In this document: positions 7,125 to 14,121 of the stretch, one piece after another | Position numbering within the stretch: position 1 is the stretch's first letter | Layout: each line of letters starts with the position of its first letter | Source: an uncultured bacterium | Lineage (GTDB): Bacteria > Desulfobacterota > WTBG01 | Assembly: GCA_938024025.1 (NCBI GenBank) | Contig: CALJBY010000037.1 | Coordinates: 1-17,863, forward strand | Reading direction: 5' to 3' | DNA length: 17,863 nucleotides | Position numbers and translations under genes: made by a program | The notes under the pieces: model-generated | What the model was told of the DNA's origin: nothing | The model's input: the letters and a program-made list of their open reading frames with translations, nothing else | Database searches by the model: none

Positions 7125-8069
7125 GTGAATTGTAAACCCCGGCTGCTCTGCACACTGTGCACAGCCTTCTTGCTCTCATACATTCCAGGGGTAATGGCCC
7201 AAAAGGCTGTTGAGCCCATCTGTTCAGCTAAACCGCTCCACACCATCACTGCAAACTTTAACAACCCCAGTGACGTGGTTGCAGGAAGAAATGGCCAGGT
7301 GTACGTGCTGGATGGAGTCAACAACAAGGTAAAAGTCTTCAATCAAAACGGTGACTTTCTCTTCTCCTTCGGGGAAACGGGGACCGGCAAAGGCTCCTTT
7401 ACTTTCCCCCTGGGCATAGGCATTGACCGTGGTGATCGCATTTTTATCGCCGATTCAGGGAATCACAGGGTCCAGATTTTCAGTCCGGAGGGAAACTACC
7501 TGTCACACTTCTCAACCGAAACAACTAAGAAACAGATCAAACCTTCAGATCCCACCGATGTAGTGGTGGACAACAGTCTAAAAAAATGTTATATAAGTGA
7601 CAATGATAATCACTGGATCTTTGTCTATGACCTCCAAAAAGGCGCACCCATCACGACGTATGGAACGATGGGTATGGAAAAGAAAGAATTTCGATTCCCC
7701 TTTTTACTCGACATTGATCAGCAAGACAATCTCTATGTTGTTGAGGTCATCAACACCAGAGTAACCGTCCTTGCCCCGGATGGAAAACATCTCAGCACTA
7801 TTGGGGACTGGGGCGTAGAAAAAGGCGAGTTTTACCGCCCCAAAGGGGTGGCAGTTGATGCACAAAAAAGAGTCTTTGTGAGCGACAGTTACCTCGGGGT
7901 CATTCAGGTATTTAATCAGGATGGAAAAGTCCTCTGCGTTCTGAAAGATGAGAGCGGTTCCGTCATAAAATTCGTAACCCCAACGGGTATTTTCATTGAT
8001 AAAAAAATGCGACTGTATGTTGTGGAAATGCTTGCAAACCGCGTAAGGGTCCTCCAGCTCCAGCATTAA
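7125..8069 (+). CDS. Exported NHL-repeat (six-bladed beta-propeller) protein, 314 aa
   Basis: The secreted or periplasmic propeller is made of about six NHL-type blades, recognisable by recurring patterns such as NPSDVVAGRNGQVYVLD, FPLGIGIDRGDRIFIADSGN and RPKGVAVDAQKRVFVSDSY, each followed by a V-x-V/I-F strand. The signal peptide covers residues 1-25 (cleavage VMA-QK). There are no haem motifs. The start is a GTG at 7125 with GGGGAG about eight bases upstream; a run of seven G follows the previous stop. NHL propellers usually bind proteins or ligands instead of catalysing reactions. Lying between the cytochrome genes and the haem-attachment genes, it could be a scaffold or assembly factor for the electron-transfer complex (inference). 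A role as an exported lyase of the peptidylglycine type is less likely, because the copper-binding context is not evident. Confidence 0.85.
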   Translation: MNCKPRLLCTLCTAFLLSYIPGVMAQKAVEPICSAKPLHTITANFNNPSDVVAGRNGQVYVLDGVNNKVKVFNQNGDFLFSFGETGTGKGSFTFPLGIGIDRGDRIFIADSGNHRVQIFSPEGNYLSHFSTETTKKQIKPSDPTDVVVDNSLKKCYISDNDNHWIFVYDLQKGAPITTYGTMGMEKKEFRFPFLLDIDQQDNLYVVEVINTRVTVLAPDGKHLSTIGDWGVEKGEFYRPKGVAVDAQKRVFVSDSYLGVIQVFNQDGKVLCVLKDESGSVIKFVTPTGIFIDKKMRLYVVEMLANRVRVLQLQH

Positions 8070-8118
8070 TTTCCCTGGAACAGGCAGATTGTCATTAATA
8101 ACAACGAAAGGAACGATT

Positions 8119-9516
8119 TTGAAAAAATCATTCACCAGCTCAGTATGGTCTTTTTTTATTTCCCTTAAATTAACAATCTTTATCCTCATCATCATATCTA
8201 TTGCTTCCATCATCGGTACTATCATCCCACAAAAAGAACTACCCTATGTGTATCTGCGTGCCTTCAAGCCCTCCACTTACGAACTCATGCGCCTTTTAAG
8301 CTTTGACAATATGTATGAATCATGGTGGTTCATGGCACTGCTGACACTTTTTACCCTCAACCTCATCTGTTGTACCATTAACCGTTTCCCCAGCTTCTGG
8401 AGATTTATCACCCAAAAAGAGAAGGATCTGGATGATCAGCTCATCAAGACACTTCCGCTTAAAAAGACCCTCCGCCTGAAAGCGTTTGATGAAAGAACCA
8501 GAAATCTGATCACCCGTTCCGTACAAAAATACGTTCACAAACCAACCGCTCTTAAATCAACACCTGAAAGCTTCAGTCTCTTTGCAGAATCAGGCAAGTA
8601 CACGAGGGCCTCCTTTTATGTAACACACCTTGGAATCGTTCTCATCATTATTGGAGGTCTTCTGGGAAACCTTGGCTATCAAGGTTACATGCAAGTGGTA
8701 GAGGGGCGAACAAATGATACTATCCGGCTGCGTGGTTCGACACAGGAGAAAAAACTCGATTTTTCCATTCGCTGTGACGATTTTCAGGTGACCTTTTACG
8801 AAGGCTCCCAGCGACCAAAGGACTTCACGAGCCAACTTACCATTATCGACGGAGGCAAGGAGGTCAAGGAGAAACTTATTGAAGTAAACGACCCCCTGCA
8901 GTACAAAGGTGTCTTTATCTACCAGTCCAGCTATGGTACTGCCCCCGGCGATGGACAGGTTCTTCTGGAGGTAACTCCTAAAACAGGTACCCAGCAGGCC
9001 AAAAGGTACAGGATCGGTGTTGGCGAGCGTTTGCCCCTGGAGGACGAAGGATATGAACTGGCCGTTAAGCGGTTCGTCCCGGATTTCAGCATGGGGCAAA
9101 ACAATGAGGTAATAAACCGCTCTCAGGAAATGAGAAATCCAGCCGCGCAAATTACACTCATTAAAGATGGCAATCCTGTTGAAGAAAAGTGGGTTTTCGC
9201 GAATTTTCCCGATTTCCATGGTGGACAAAAAGGACCATACACATTTAAATTTCTAAACTTTGCTGGAAGAGAATATACGGGCCTGCAGTTAACCAAAGAT
9301 CCCGGTGTGTGGGTGGTGTGGGCTGGATGCTTCTTTTTATGCCTGGGGTGCTATCTCATATGTTTTGCAAGTCATCAAAGGCTCTGGTTAAAAGTTGACC
9401 CCAAAAAGGATGAATATCTTCTTACCCTCGCTGGCACCAGCAGTAAAAATATGTTATCTTTTACTAAAACATTTGATCGTATCTGTCTGGAATTGAAACA
9501 AATTGCAAAAGCATAG
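8119..9516 (+). CDS. resB: ResB/Ccs1 cytochrome c maturation protein (System II), 465 aa
   Basis: With CcsA, ResB forms the System II cytochrome c synthase, which exports haem and attaches it to CXXCH motifs on the outer face of the inner membrane. Visible features: helices at about residues 15-37 and 69-87; a third beginning at the conserved FYVTHLGIVLIIIGG with H170; a large periplasmic domain between helices 3 and 4; and a last helix at about 397-419 with H419. This is the standard ResB plan. I place the start at the TTG at 8119, which has AAAGGAA about six bases upstream and gives a short positively charged N-terminus. An upstream in-frame TTG at 8089 is possible and would add ten residues. 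ccsA follows after 26 bases. Location inside the cytochrome operon suggests maturation capacity is made together with its clients. Confidence 0.92.
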   Translation: MKKSFTSSVWSFFISLKLTIFILIIISIASIIGTIIPQKELPYVYLRAFKPSTYELMRLLSFDNMYESWWFMALLTLFTLNLICCTINRFPSFWRFITQKEKDLDDQLIKTLPLKKTLRLKAFDERTRNLITRSVQKYVHKPTALKSTPESFSLFAESGKYTRASFYVTHLGIVLIIIGGLLGNLGYQGYMQVVEGRTNDTIRLRGSTQEKKLDFSIRCDDFQVTFYEGSQRPKDFTSQLTIIDGGKEVKEKLIEVNDPLQYKGVFIYQSSYGTAPGDGQVLLEVTPKTGTQQAKRYRIGVGERLPLEDEGYELAVKRFVPDFSMGQNNEVINRSQEMRNPAAQITLIKDGNPVEEKWVFANFPDFHGGQKGPYTFKFLNFAGREYTGLQLTKDPGVWVVWAGCFFLCLGCYLICFASHQRLWLKVDPKKDEYLLTLAGTSSKNMLSFTKTFDRICLELKQIAKA

Positions 9517-9542
9517 CGTCTAGCACAAACAGGAGTAACAGA

Positions 9543-10382
9543 ATGAACAGCTCTAGCTTTTTAGGTATCACTACCTTTCTTTATCTCTTTACCATGGCCC
9601 TCTATTTTGCCTACATTTTTTATAGAAGCAAAAAGTTCGGTCTCATAATTAGAGGATTTACCATCGTCGGCTTACTGGTCCATACAATCGGATTGGGGTT
9701 GCGCTGGTACGAATCCTACCAGTTAGGATACGGTCACATCCCCTTGTCTAACATGTATGAAGCTTTGGTGTCCATGGCCTGGTGCATAGTTCTCGTACTT
9801 ATCTTGATGGAGCAAAAATTCAAAACTGAAACCATGGGCGCTTTTGTCTTTCCAATCGTTTCCATTGCAATGGCCTATGCCTCACTAGCACCCAGTGTGC
9901 AGGACGAAATAGAACCGCTGATTCCTGCCCTCCAGAGCAATTGGCTTACCTATCACGTCATGACCTGTTTTTTGGGCTATGCCGCTTTCGCCGTATCTTT
10001 TGGTGCAAGTATCGCGTTCCTGCTTAAGAAAAAGGATGCACCACCATCAACAGAAGAGGATGCAGTAACTCTTCCTGCCCTGGATTTGCTTGATGAAATT
10101 GTTTACAAGGGAAATGCAGTTGGCTTTCTTCTCCTGGGAATAGGAATTATCACGGGGGCTGTTTGGGCAAACTATGCGTGGGGTAGCTACTGGAGTTGGG
10201 ATCCTAAAGAGACCTGGTCTCTTATTACCTGGCTCATCTATGCCGCTTTTCTCCATGCCCGATTGACCAGAGGATGGCGGGGGAGCAAAACGGCGATACT
10301 ATCCATTATAGGCTTTTGTGGCGTGCTCTTTACCTTTCTCGGAGTCAATTATGTCCTCTCCGGCCTCCACAGTTACGCATAG
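9543..10382 (+). CDS. ccsA: CcsA/CcsB-family cytochrome c biogenesis protein, 279 aa
   Basis: Haem-handling subunit of the System II synthase and partner of ResB. The tryptophan-rich WWD motif WGSYWSWDPKETW is at residues 213-225. Four histidines in the expected places (H47, H138, H238 and H276) are candidates for the two haem-binding pairs described for the family. About eight hydrophobic helices fill the protein. It ends in the family-typical GVNYVLSGLHSYA. The start ATG at 9543 has AGGAG seven bases upstream. Sequence and length match stand-alone CcsA, not the fused CcsBA. It is the last gene of the six-gene run; a palindrome follows at 10387-10412 and the next gene is on the opposite strand. 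Confidence 0.93.
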   Translation: MNSSSFLGITTFLYLFTMALYFAYIFYRSKKFGLIIRGFTIVGLLVHTIGLGLRWYESYQLGYGHIPLSNMYEALVSMAWCIVLVLILMEQKFKTETMGAFVFPIVSIAMAYASLAPSVQDEIEPLIPALQSNWLTYHVMTCFLGYAAFAVSFGASIAFLLKKKDAPPSTEEDAVTLPALDLLDEIVYKGNAVGFLLLGIGIITGAVWANYAWGSYWSWDPKETWSLITWLIYAAFLHARLTRGWRGSKTAILSIIGFCGVLFTFLGVNYVLSGLHSYA

Positions 10383-10386
10383 CACT

Positions 10387-10412
10387 GCCTGAAAAAGAAG
10401 CGTTGTTCAGGC
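10387..10412. terminator. Hairpin after ccsA
   Basis: GCCTGAA (10387-10393) pairs with TTCAGGC (10406-10412) around a 12-base loop, five bases after the ccsA stop. No T-tract follows on the plus strand, so this is at best a weak or Rho-assisted terminator, or an mRNA-stabilising 3' hairpin. Confidence 0.4.
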
Positions 10413-10453
10413 AAAAATGGTGGTTGAACACAATGAGTTAAAAATCAACCACC
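10412..10453 (-). terminator. Rho-independent-like terminator of the histidine phosphatase gene
   Basis: On the minus strand a perfect 9-bp stem (GGTGGTTGA at 10445-10453, TCAACCACC at 10419-10427, 17-base loop) is followed by ATTTTT at 10418-10413. The upstream arm overlaps the last codons of the phosphatase gene. It is adjacent to the ccsA hairpin, as expected between convergent genes. Confidence 0.6.
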
Positions 10454-11073
10454 GATGCACCCTGCACCTCTCTAAGGTGACCGGTATCATTAAGCAGTGT
10501 AAGTAAATAGTTACCGTCCTTATATTCAACCCTGTTAATGGCACAGGTATCCTGCCGCAGGTACCAGAAGCGAGAAAGCTCAAGCCCCAGAATGGTACAC
10601 AATAGCACCTTGAGCACTACCCGGTGGGAAACAAGAGCCAGCGTTTTTCCCGGGTTATTCTTGATCACCTCTTCTAAAGACTCCATGGACCGAATGCGCA
10701 CCTCCTTTAAGCTTTCCCCATCGGGAAATGTCACTAAGTCTGGTTGCGCAAGCCAGGTTTCATAAAGATCTTTATACTCCTCTTTGACTTTTTGGTGAGA
10801 AAGTCCCTGCCATGCACCAAAATCAATATCTATCAAACCTTCCTCACCCCTTACTTCTACATTTCTATTTTCTCCTACTATGGTGGCAGTTTCGAAAGCT
10901 CTGCTCAGAGGACTGGAATAAATTCCATCTATTTCAGTATCCTTTAAAGACTCCTGAACAGCCCTTGCCTGAGTTAAGCCTACTTCATTCAATGCAACAT
11001 CAATTCTACCACGAAAGACCTGCTCTCTATTCCAATCCGTCTCACCGTGCCGTATCAAGATAATTGCTGTCAT
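10438..11073 (-). CDS. Histidine phosphatase family protein (phosphoglycerate mutase/CobC-like), 211 aa
   Basis: Cytoplasmic phosphohydrolase of the branch-1 histidine phosphatase superfamily, which acts through a phospho-histidine intermediate. RHGET at residues 8-12 carries the nucleophile H9, R58 lies in SSPLSRAFETA, D82/D84 in LIDIDFGAWQG occupy the acid position, and H150 in LVSHRVV is the second catalytic histidine. The length is typical. The start ATG at 11073 is preceded by GGGGAG with eight bases between. The substrate cannot be read from sequence: alpha-ribazole phosphate (CobC), phosphoglycerate or a sugar phosphate are all possible, and no cobalamin gene is nearby to favour CobC. 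It is convergent with ccsA and appears to be a single transcription unit. Confidence 0.9.
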   Translation of the reverse strand: MTAIILIRHGETDWNREQVFRGRIDVALNEVGLTQARAVQESLKDTEIDGIYSSPLSRAFETATIVGENRNVEVRGEEGLIDIDFGAWQGLSHQKVKEEYKDLYETWLAQPDLVTFPDGESLKEVRIRSMESLEEVIKNNPGKTLALVSHRVVLKVLLCTILGLELSRFWYLRQDTCAINRVEYKDGNYLLTLLNDTGHLREVQGASVVDF

Positions 11074-11447
11074 AGTATGTTCTCCCCTGATAAATACTGA
11101 TTATCAGCATTACTGCCCTCTTTTTATCAAGAGCTGTTTCCTTACTCCTGAAGCTTACTCCCTGGAAGATAAGGATTTTGTCATATACTTCCACAAGAGT
11201 CAACAATCCTTTCAACACAATCCCCTGGTATAGGAGGGGCCCCTTTTTACTTGCGCGAATAAGAATAATAGGCTAGGTAGTTAATAAGACCCAGGGGACG
11301 TTCCTGAATAATTCACTTACTACTACTGCCGGGCTAGTCAATAATGTTTTTCCCCTCTCAGCAAATGAAAACAAGAAGACAGTGGTCAGAATTCTTTAGC
11401 TTACTAGCTCAGATCTCGCATCATTACCATTAAAGGAGACAGTTACC
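11074..11447. other. Intergenic region with palindromes, no gene seen
   Basis: The gap lies between the divergent phosphatase and 70-aa genes and must carry both promoters. I see no confident promoter. Structures present are the palindrome CTGATAATCAG-like sequence around 11097-11118, and AGGGGCCCCT (11235-11244, perfect 10-base palindrome). The latter overlaps a second possible stem, CCCCT (11222-11226) with AGGGG (11235-11239). A TTTTT tract at 11244-11248 gives it a terminator- or attenuator-like look on the plus strand. Confidence 0.35.
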
Positions 11448-11660
11448 ATGGATAAGCACTTTGAAGATATGATGAGAAAAAAAGTGGAAAGTGACCGCCG
11501 CAAAACAGAGCACGAAGCAATAGCATTCTGGCATGCCCAATTGACAGAAATCAAGAATGAACAGACCCTGGCTTCACTCCAGACCAAGCTCAATGGAATC
11601 ATTCATACCATGGAAAACAGAATGTCCCTTCTTGAAAGAGAACGCAAGCAGATGGATTGA
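11448..11660 (+). CDS. Small charged, coiled-coil-like hypothetical protein, 70 aa
   Basis: The family is not recognised. The gene call is supported by AAGGAGACAG, with AGGAG about nine bases before the ATG at 11448, and by tight spacing to the amidohydrolase: the next ATG is at 11663, two bases after this stop, and a TTG even overlaps it. The protein is highly charged (many K, R, E and D), has no signal peptide or membrane segment, and is predicted by eye to be mostly helical with a heptad-like pattern in its second half (LASLQTKLNGIIHTMENRM). It contains a single tryptophan (W29) and no cysteines. Coupling suggests a small cytoplasmic partner or regulator of the amidohydrolase, but this is inference. 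Confidence 0.65.
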   Translation: MDKHFEDMMRKKVESDRRKTEHEAIAFWHAQLTEIKNEQTLASLQTKLNGIIHTMENRMSLLERERKQMD

Positions 11661-11662
11661 TA

Positions 11663-12496
11663 ATGCAGGTTATCGATGCCCACATTCATGCTGATTTCGA
11701 CAGCCAGTGGCTAAAACGGATTGGCTACCAGTGCGGGGTTGATTTCTGCGCTGACGGCCTGAAAAAAGAGATGGGGGAATGCGGTATTGTGCATTGCGTC
11801 TCCATGGGTTTGCGGAGTCTTGATCTGGGAATGGATAGCACAGCACCTACTCCCTATGAAACGGCAACACATCTGAGGTTGCCGGATATTACCTACATAG
11901 GAGGCATTAACCCTTTCAAAGCAGGCTCTCCCTGCCTCGAAAAAACCCGCACAAGTATCCGTAGCGGGACTCTCCGGGGGTTAAAAATTTATCTTGGTTA
12001 CTTCCCCTTTCCTCCTCATGCACCGGTCTACAGCGCATTCTACCGGTTAGCTGAAGAGTATAATGTACCAGTTATCTTCCATACGGGGGATACAGAATCT
12101 GCCGACAAAAAACTCAACTATGCCCACCCATTAGGTATTGATGAAATTGCCGCTGATTACCGGGGGGTAAACTTTCTCATCGCACACTTAGGAAACCCCT
12201 GGCTCATGGACGCCGCAGAAGTGGTCACCAAAAACGAGAATGTTTATGCCGATCTATCGGGTCTTGTTGCAGGTGTTGATGATTATGCCTCTGTAAACAG
12301 TTATCAGCTACCCCGACTGCGGGAAGCAGTAACGTGGATGGGTAACTCCTCCCGTTTACTCTATGGCTCAGACTGGCCACTTACTCCCATGAAAAACTAC
12401 ATCGAGTTCGTTCGCACCCTTTTTCCTGATCACGATGACCAGGAAAAGGTGTTTTACAAGAATGCTATCAAGTTGTTCGCTATAAAGATATCGTAG
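11663..12496 (+). CDS. Amidohydrolase-2 family metal-dependent hydrolase, 277 aa
   Basis: Cytoplasmic TIM-barrel hydrolase or decarboxylase of the amidohydrolase superfamily (PF04909 type). Metal and catalytic residues visible in order: DAHIH with H7 and H9, K108 in RGLKIYLGY, H140 in VIFHTGD, H175 in IAHLGNP and D237 in LYGSDWPL. The length is typical. I chose the ATG at 11663 (MQVIDAHIH), as family members begin immediately before the HxH. A TTG at 11657 would add two residues and overlap the preceding stop by four bases. The family includes aromatic acid decarboxylases, lactone hydrolases and uncharacterised enzymes, so no substrate is given. The enzyme core is intact. It is convergent with the HemE-like gene downstream. 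Confidence 0.88.
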   Translation: MQVIDAHIHADFDSQWLKRIGYQCGVDFCADGLKKEMGECGIVHCVSMGLRSLDLGMDSTAPTPYETATHLRLPDITYIGGINPFKAGSPCLEKTRTSIRSGTLRGLKIYLGYFPFPPHAPVYSAFYRLAEEYNVPVIFHTGDTESADKKLNYAHPLGIDEIAADYRGVNFLIAHLGNPWLMDAAEVVTKNENVYADLSGLVAGVDDYASVNSYQLPRLREAVTWMGNSSRLLYGSDWPLTPMKNYIEFVRTLFPDHDDQEKVFYKNAIKLFAIKIS

Positions 12497-12509
12497 GCTT
12501 TATCAAAAA

Positions 12510-12521
12510 TGTTTCGAAACA
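12510..12521. other. Perfect 12-base palindrome TGTTTCGAAACA
   Basis: This lies in the 70-base convergent gap between the amidohydrolase and the HemE-like gene. No T-tract follows on either strand, so it is not a classical terminator. It may be a protein-binding site or chance. Confidence 0.3.
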
Positions 12522-12566
12522 GTGCACCGGACCTCTTGAATCCCCAATTTCTCGAATCCTGCACAC

Positions 12567-13601
12567 TTATAGGCTGTGCACCAGATCAACCAGATATTTT
12601 ACTTTCTCAAAGGGTGTATTCATGAGCACCCATCCTCCCAGGCTAAAAACATGAGCAGGGGCTGCCTTTCCTGCTTCAACAATCTCTCGCACCCTCTTTT
12701 CGATAACGTGATCAGGGGCAAAGAGACAGTACGGCTCAAGATTGCCCTGAATAACCTGCTTCCTGCCAAGCTTCCCTATGGCATCCCCTAATTCTACTGT
12801 CCAGTCCACGCCAATGATATCTATCCCCAGATCAGCTATAGGTGAAGAAAGGAAGGTAGTCCCATCAGAAGCGAAAAGCAGGGGAACACCTCTCGCCTGC
12901 ACCGATCTCACCATTTCACGTATGTAAGGATAAGCGAACTCCTGATAGTCCCTTAAGGAAATGGCTGCCGGGGCTTTTAGGTCGAGAATCATTATCACGT
13001 CAGCACCAGCATCAATCTGTGCAGGTATAAAGCGGGTGTACAGCTGGGTAAGCTTAGAGAGAAGTTCATGGAGCGTTTCAGGTTCAGTGTACATCATGGT
13101 TTTTATCTGGTGGAAGGGATTAGGACCGGTCGGTAGCCCCCCTTCAACAAGAAATGAGGCTGTGCTCAGGGGACCACCTACCCACCCGATCAGGGGTACT
13201 TTACCCGTCAGTTCCCTCTTGGCCATGCTCAGGGCTTCTAGCCAGACACGCATACCATCCTGGGGATCGGGTATGATGAGCTTTTCGACATCAGCCGCTG
13301 TTCTTACCGGGTTCTCTATGAGAGGACCGTTAACCGTATGTTTCACACGGATACCCATTGCCTCAATGGGAATAAGAAGGTCAGACATGTGGATCGCTGC
13401 ATCAAATCCCAGATCAACAATGGGCATGACCGTACACTGGGCACTGAGTTCAGGGTTTCGGCAAATCCCTTCGAAGCCATATTTTTTTTGCAGCTCTTTA
13501 AACCCCGGACACACTGCCATCTGGATTTCAATAACAATAGGTATCTTCTTAGGCCGTTCTCCCCGTGCAGCAGTAAGGTATATCATTTCCTCATTGTTCA
13601 T
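12567..13601 (-). CDS. Uroporphyrinogen decarboxylase-fold protein lacking HemE catalytic residues, 344 aa
   Basis: The protein follows the HemE/UroD plan from end to end. Landmarks are MSDLLIPIEAMGI (D74), NGPLIENPVRTAADVEKL, GWVGGPLSTASFLVEGG, IIGVDWTVELGDA, VIQGNLEP and FSLGGWVLMNTP. However, the hallmark arginine-rich motif (RQAGRYLPEY in true HemE) is replaced by EIQMAVCPGF at about 25-34. The catalytic tyrosine is F150, the serine of the FDSWAG segment is L208, and the histidine of the LGHG motif is G323. The HxC...C zinc site of MtaA/CmuA methyltransferases is also not seen. It is therefore unlikely to be a standard HemE and is either an enzyme with another substrate or a binding protein. 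The start at 13601 has GGGAG six bases upstream. It is a single gene; no haem-synthesis genes flank it. Confidence 0.85.
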   Translation of the reverse strand: MNNEEMIYLTAARGERPKKIPIVIEIQMAVCPGFKELQKKYGFEGICRNPELSAQCTVMPIVDLGFDAAIHMSDLLIPIEAMGIRVKHTVNGPLIENPVRTAADVEKLIIPDPQDGMRVWLEALSMAKRELTGKVPLIGWVGGPLSTASFLVEGGLPTGPNPFHQIKTMMYTEPETLHELLSKLTQLYTRFIPAQIDAGADVIMILDLKAPAAISLRDYQEFAYPYIREMVRSVQARGVPLLFASDGTTFLSSPIADLGIDIIGVDWTVELGDAIGKLGRKQVIQGNLEPYCLFAPDHVIEKRVREIVEAGKAAPAHVFSLGGWVLMNTPFEKVKYLVDLVHSL

Positions 13602-13877
13602 AGCGTTCTCCCTCTATCTACTAAGTATTGTCAAAAACGAACCACAGATTCACCCTGTTAGATACGTACTTGAGAAAATATGTGCATTTTCATAATTTCG
13701 AACTGCTTGATATAGTAGTGCTTCAGAGAAACATTCTATCTAACAGGGGAGCCAGAAAAAAGAGTAACTACCAGTGAACTAAAAGATTTTTTATTACCTC
13801 CCCCTCTGTGTCCTCTCATCTTGTAACTACCTTTTATACTCAAGCGCCACAATTGCATGTGCTCTAGTGAGTTATGT

Positions 13878-13916
13878 GCACCGTATTCTTACAAATACGG
13901 TGCGTCCTGACTTTTT
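13878..13916 (+). terminator. Orphan terminator-like hairpin
   Basis: GCACCGTATT (13878-13887) and AATACGGTGC (13894-13903) form a perfect 10-bp stem with a 6-base loop. On the plus strand TTTTT follows, but only after an eight-base spacer (13912-13916). No plus-strand gene precedes it closely; on the minus strand it would lie about 220 bases past the reductase stop without a T-tract. A small-RNA 3' end is one possible reading. Confidence 0.4.
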
Positions 13917-14030
13917 GCTCTCTCAATCTATTATTTGTTTCAGTACTGCTCTTCCTCTATGCAGTTAATCTATATCTTTTTTCTTTTACCGGACATTATT
14001 TTCAGTGGGAATCCTTTTCGATTTACAGAG

Positions 14031-14085
14031 CAGAGAGAGTGCACAGAGGTTTTTTATAAACATGCATACTCTGGGTTCTCTGTGG
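14031..14085. repeat. Imperfect CACAGAG-type inverted repeat
   Basis: The arm at 14031-14048 (CAGAGAGAGTGCACAGAG) pairs imperfectly with 14069-14085 (CTCTGGGTTCTCTGTGG) around a 20-base spacer containing TTTTTTATAAA. Intergenic tracts such as AACCACAGAGAACxCAGAG resemble the 76-236 element in style but differ in sequence. It lies just beyond the reductase gene stop and may be a transcript-end hairpin. Confidence 0.4.
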
Positions 14086-14121
14086 TTAGATGCTTCCCCG
14101 GATAAGAAGGAAAAGGAAATG

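Larger units (their letters stand above)
13602..14121. other. Gene-free region with degenerate repeats and hairpins
   Basis: These 520 bases separate the HemE-like gene from the reductase gene, both on the minus strand. I see no convincing coding sequence. The region is AT-rich and contains a perfect hairpin at 13878-13903, an imperfect CACAGAG-type inverted repeat at 14031-14085, and a further CCTCTGTGTCCTCT fragment near 13804-13817. It looks like a landing zone for small palindromic elements. The promoter of the HemE-like gene should lie at its left end. Confidence 0.5.

Noticed and set aside
8590..9228. 212-codon minus-strand frame opposite resB
   Set aside because: It is the shadow of the ResB periplasmic domain, whose family motifs are on the plus strand.
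12961..13695. Long plus-strand open frame of 244 codons opposite the HemE-like gene
   Set aside because: It is antisense to a clearly recognisable HemE-fold protein and its product shows no family features.
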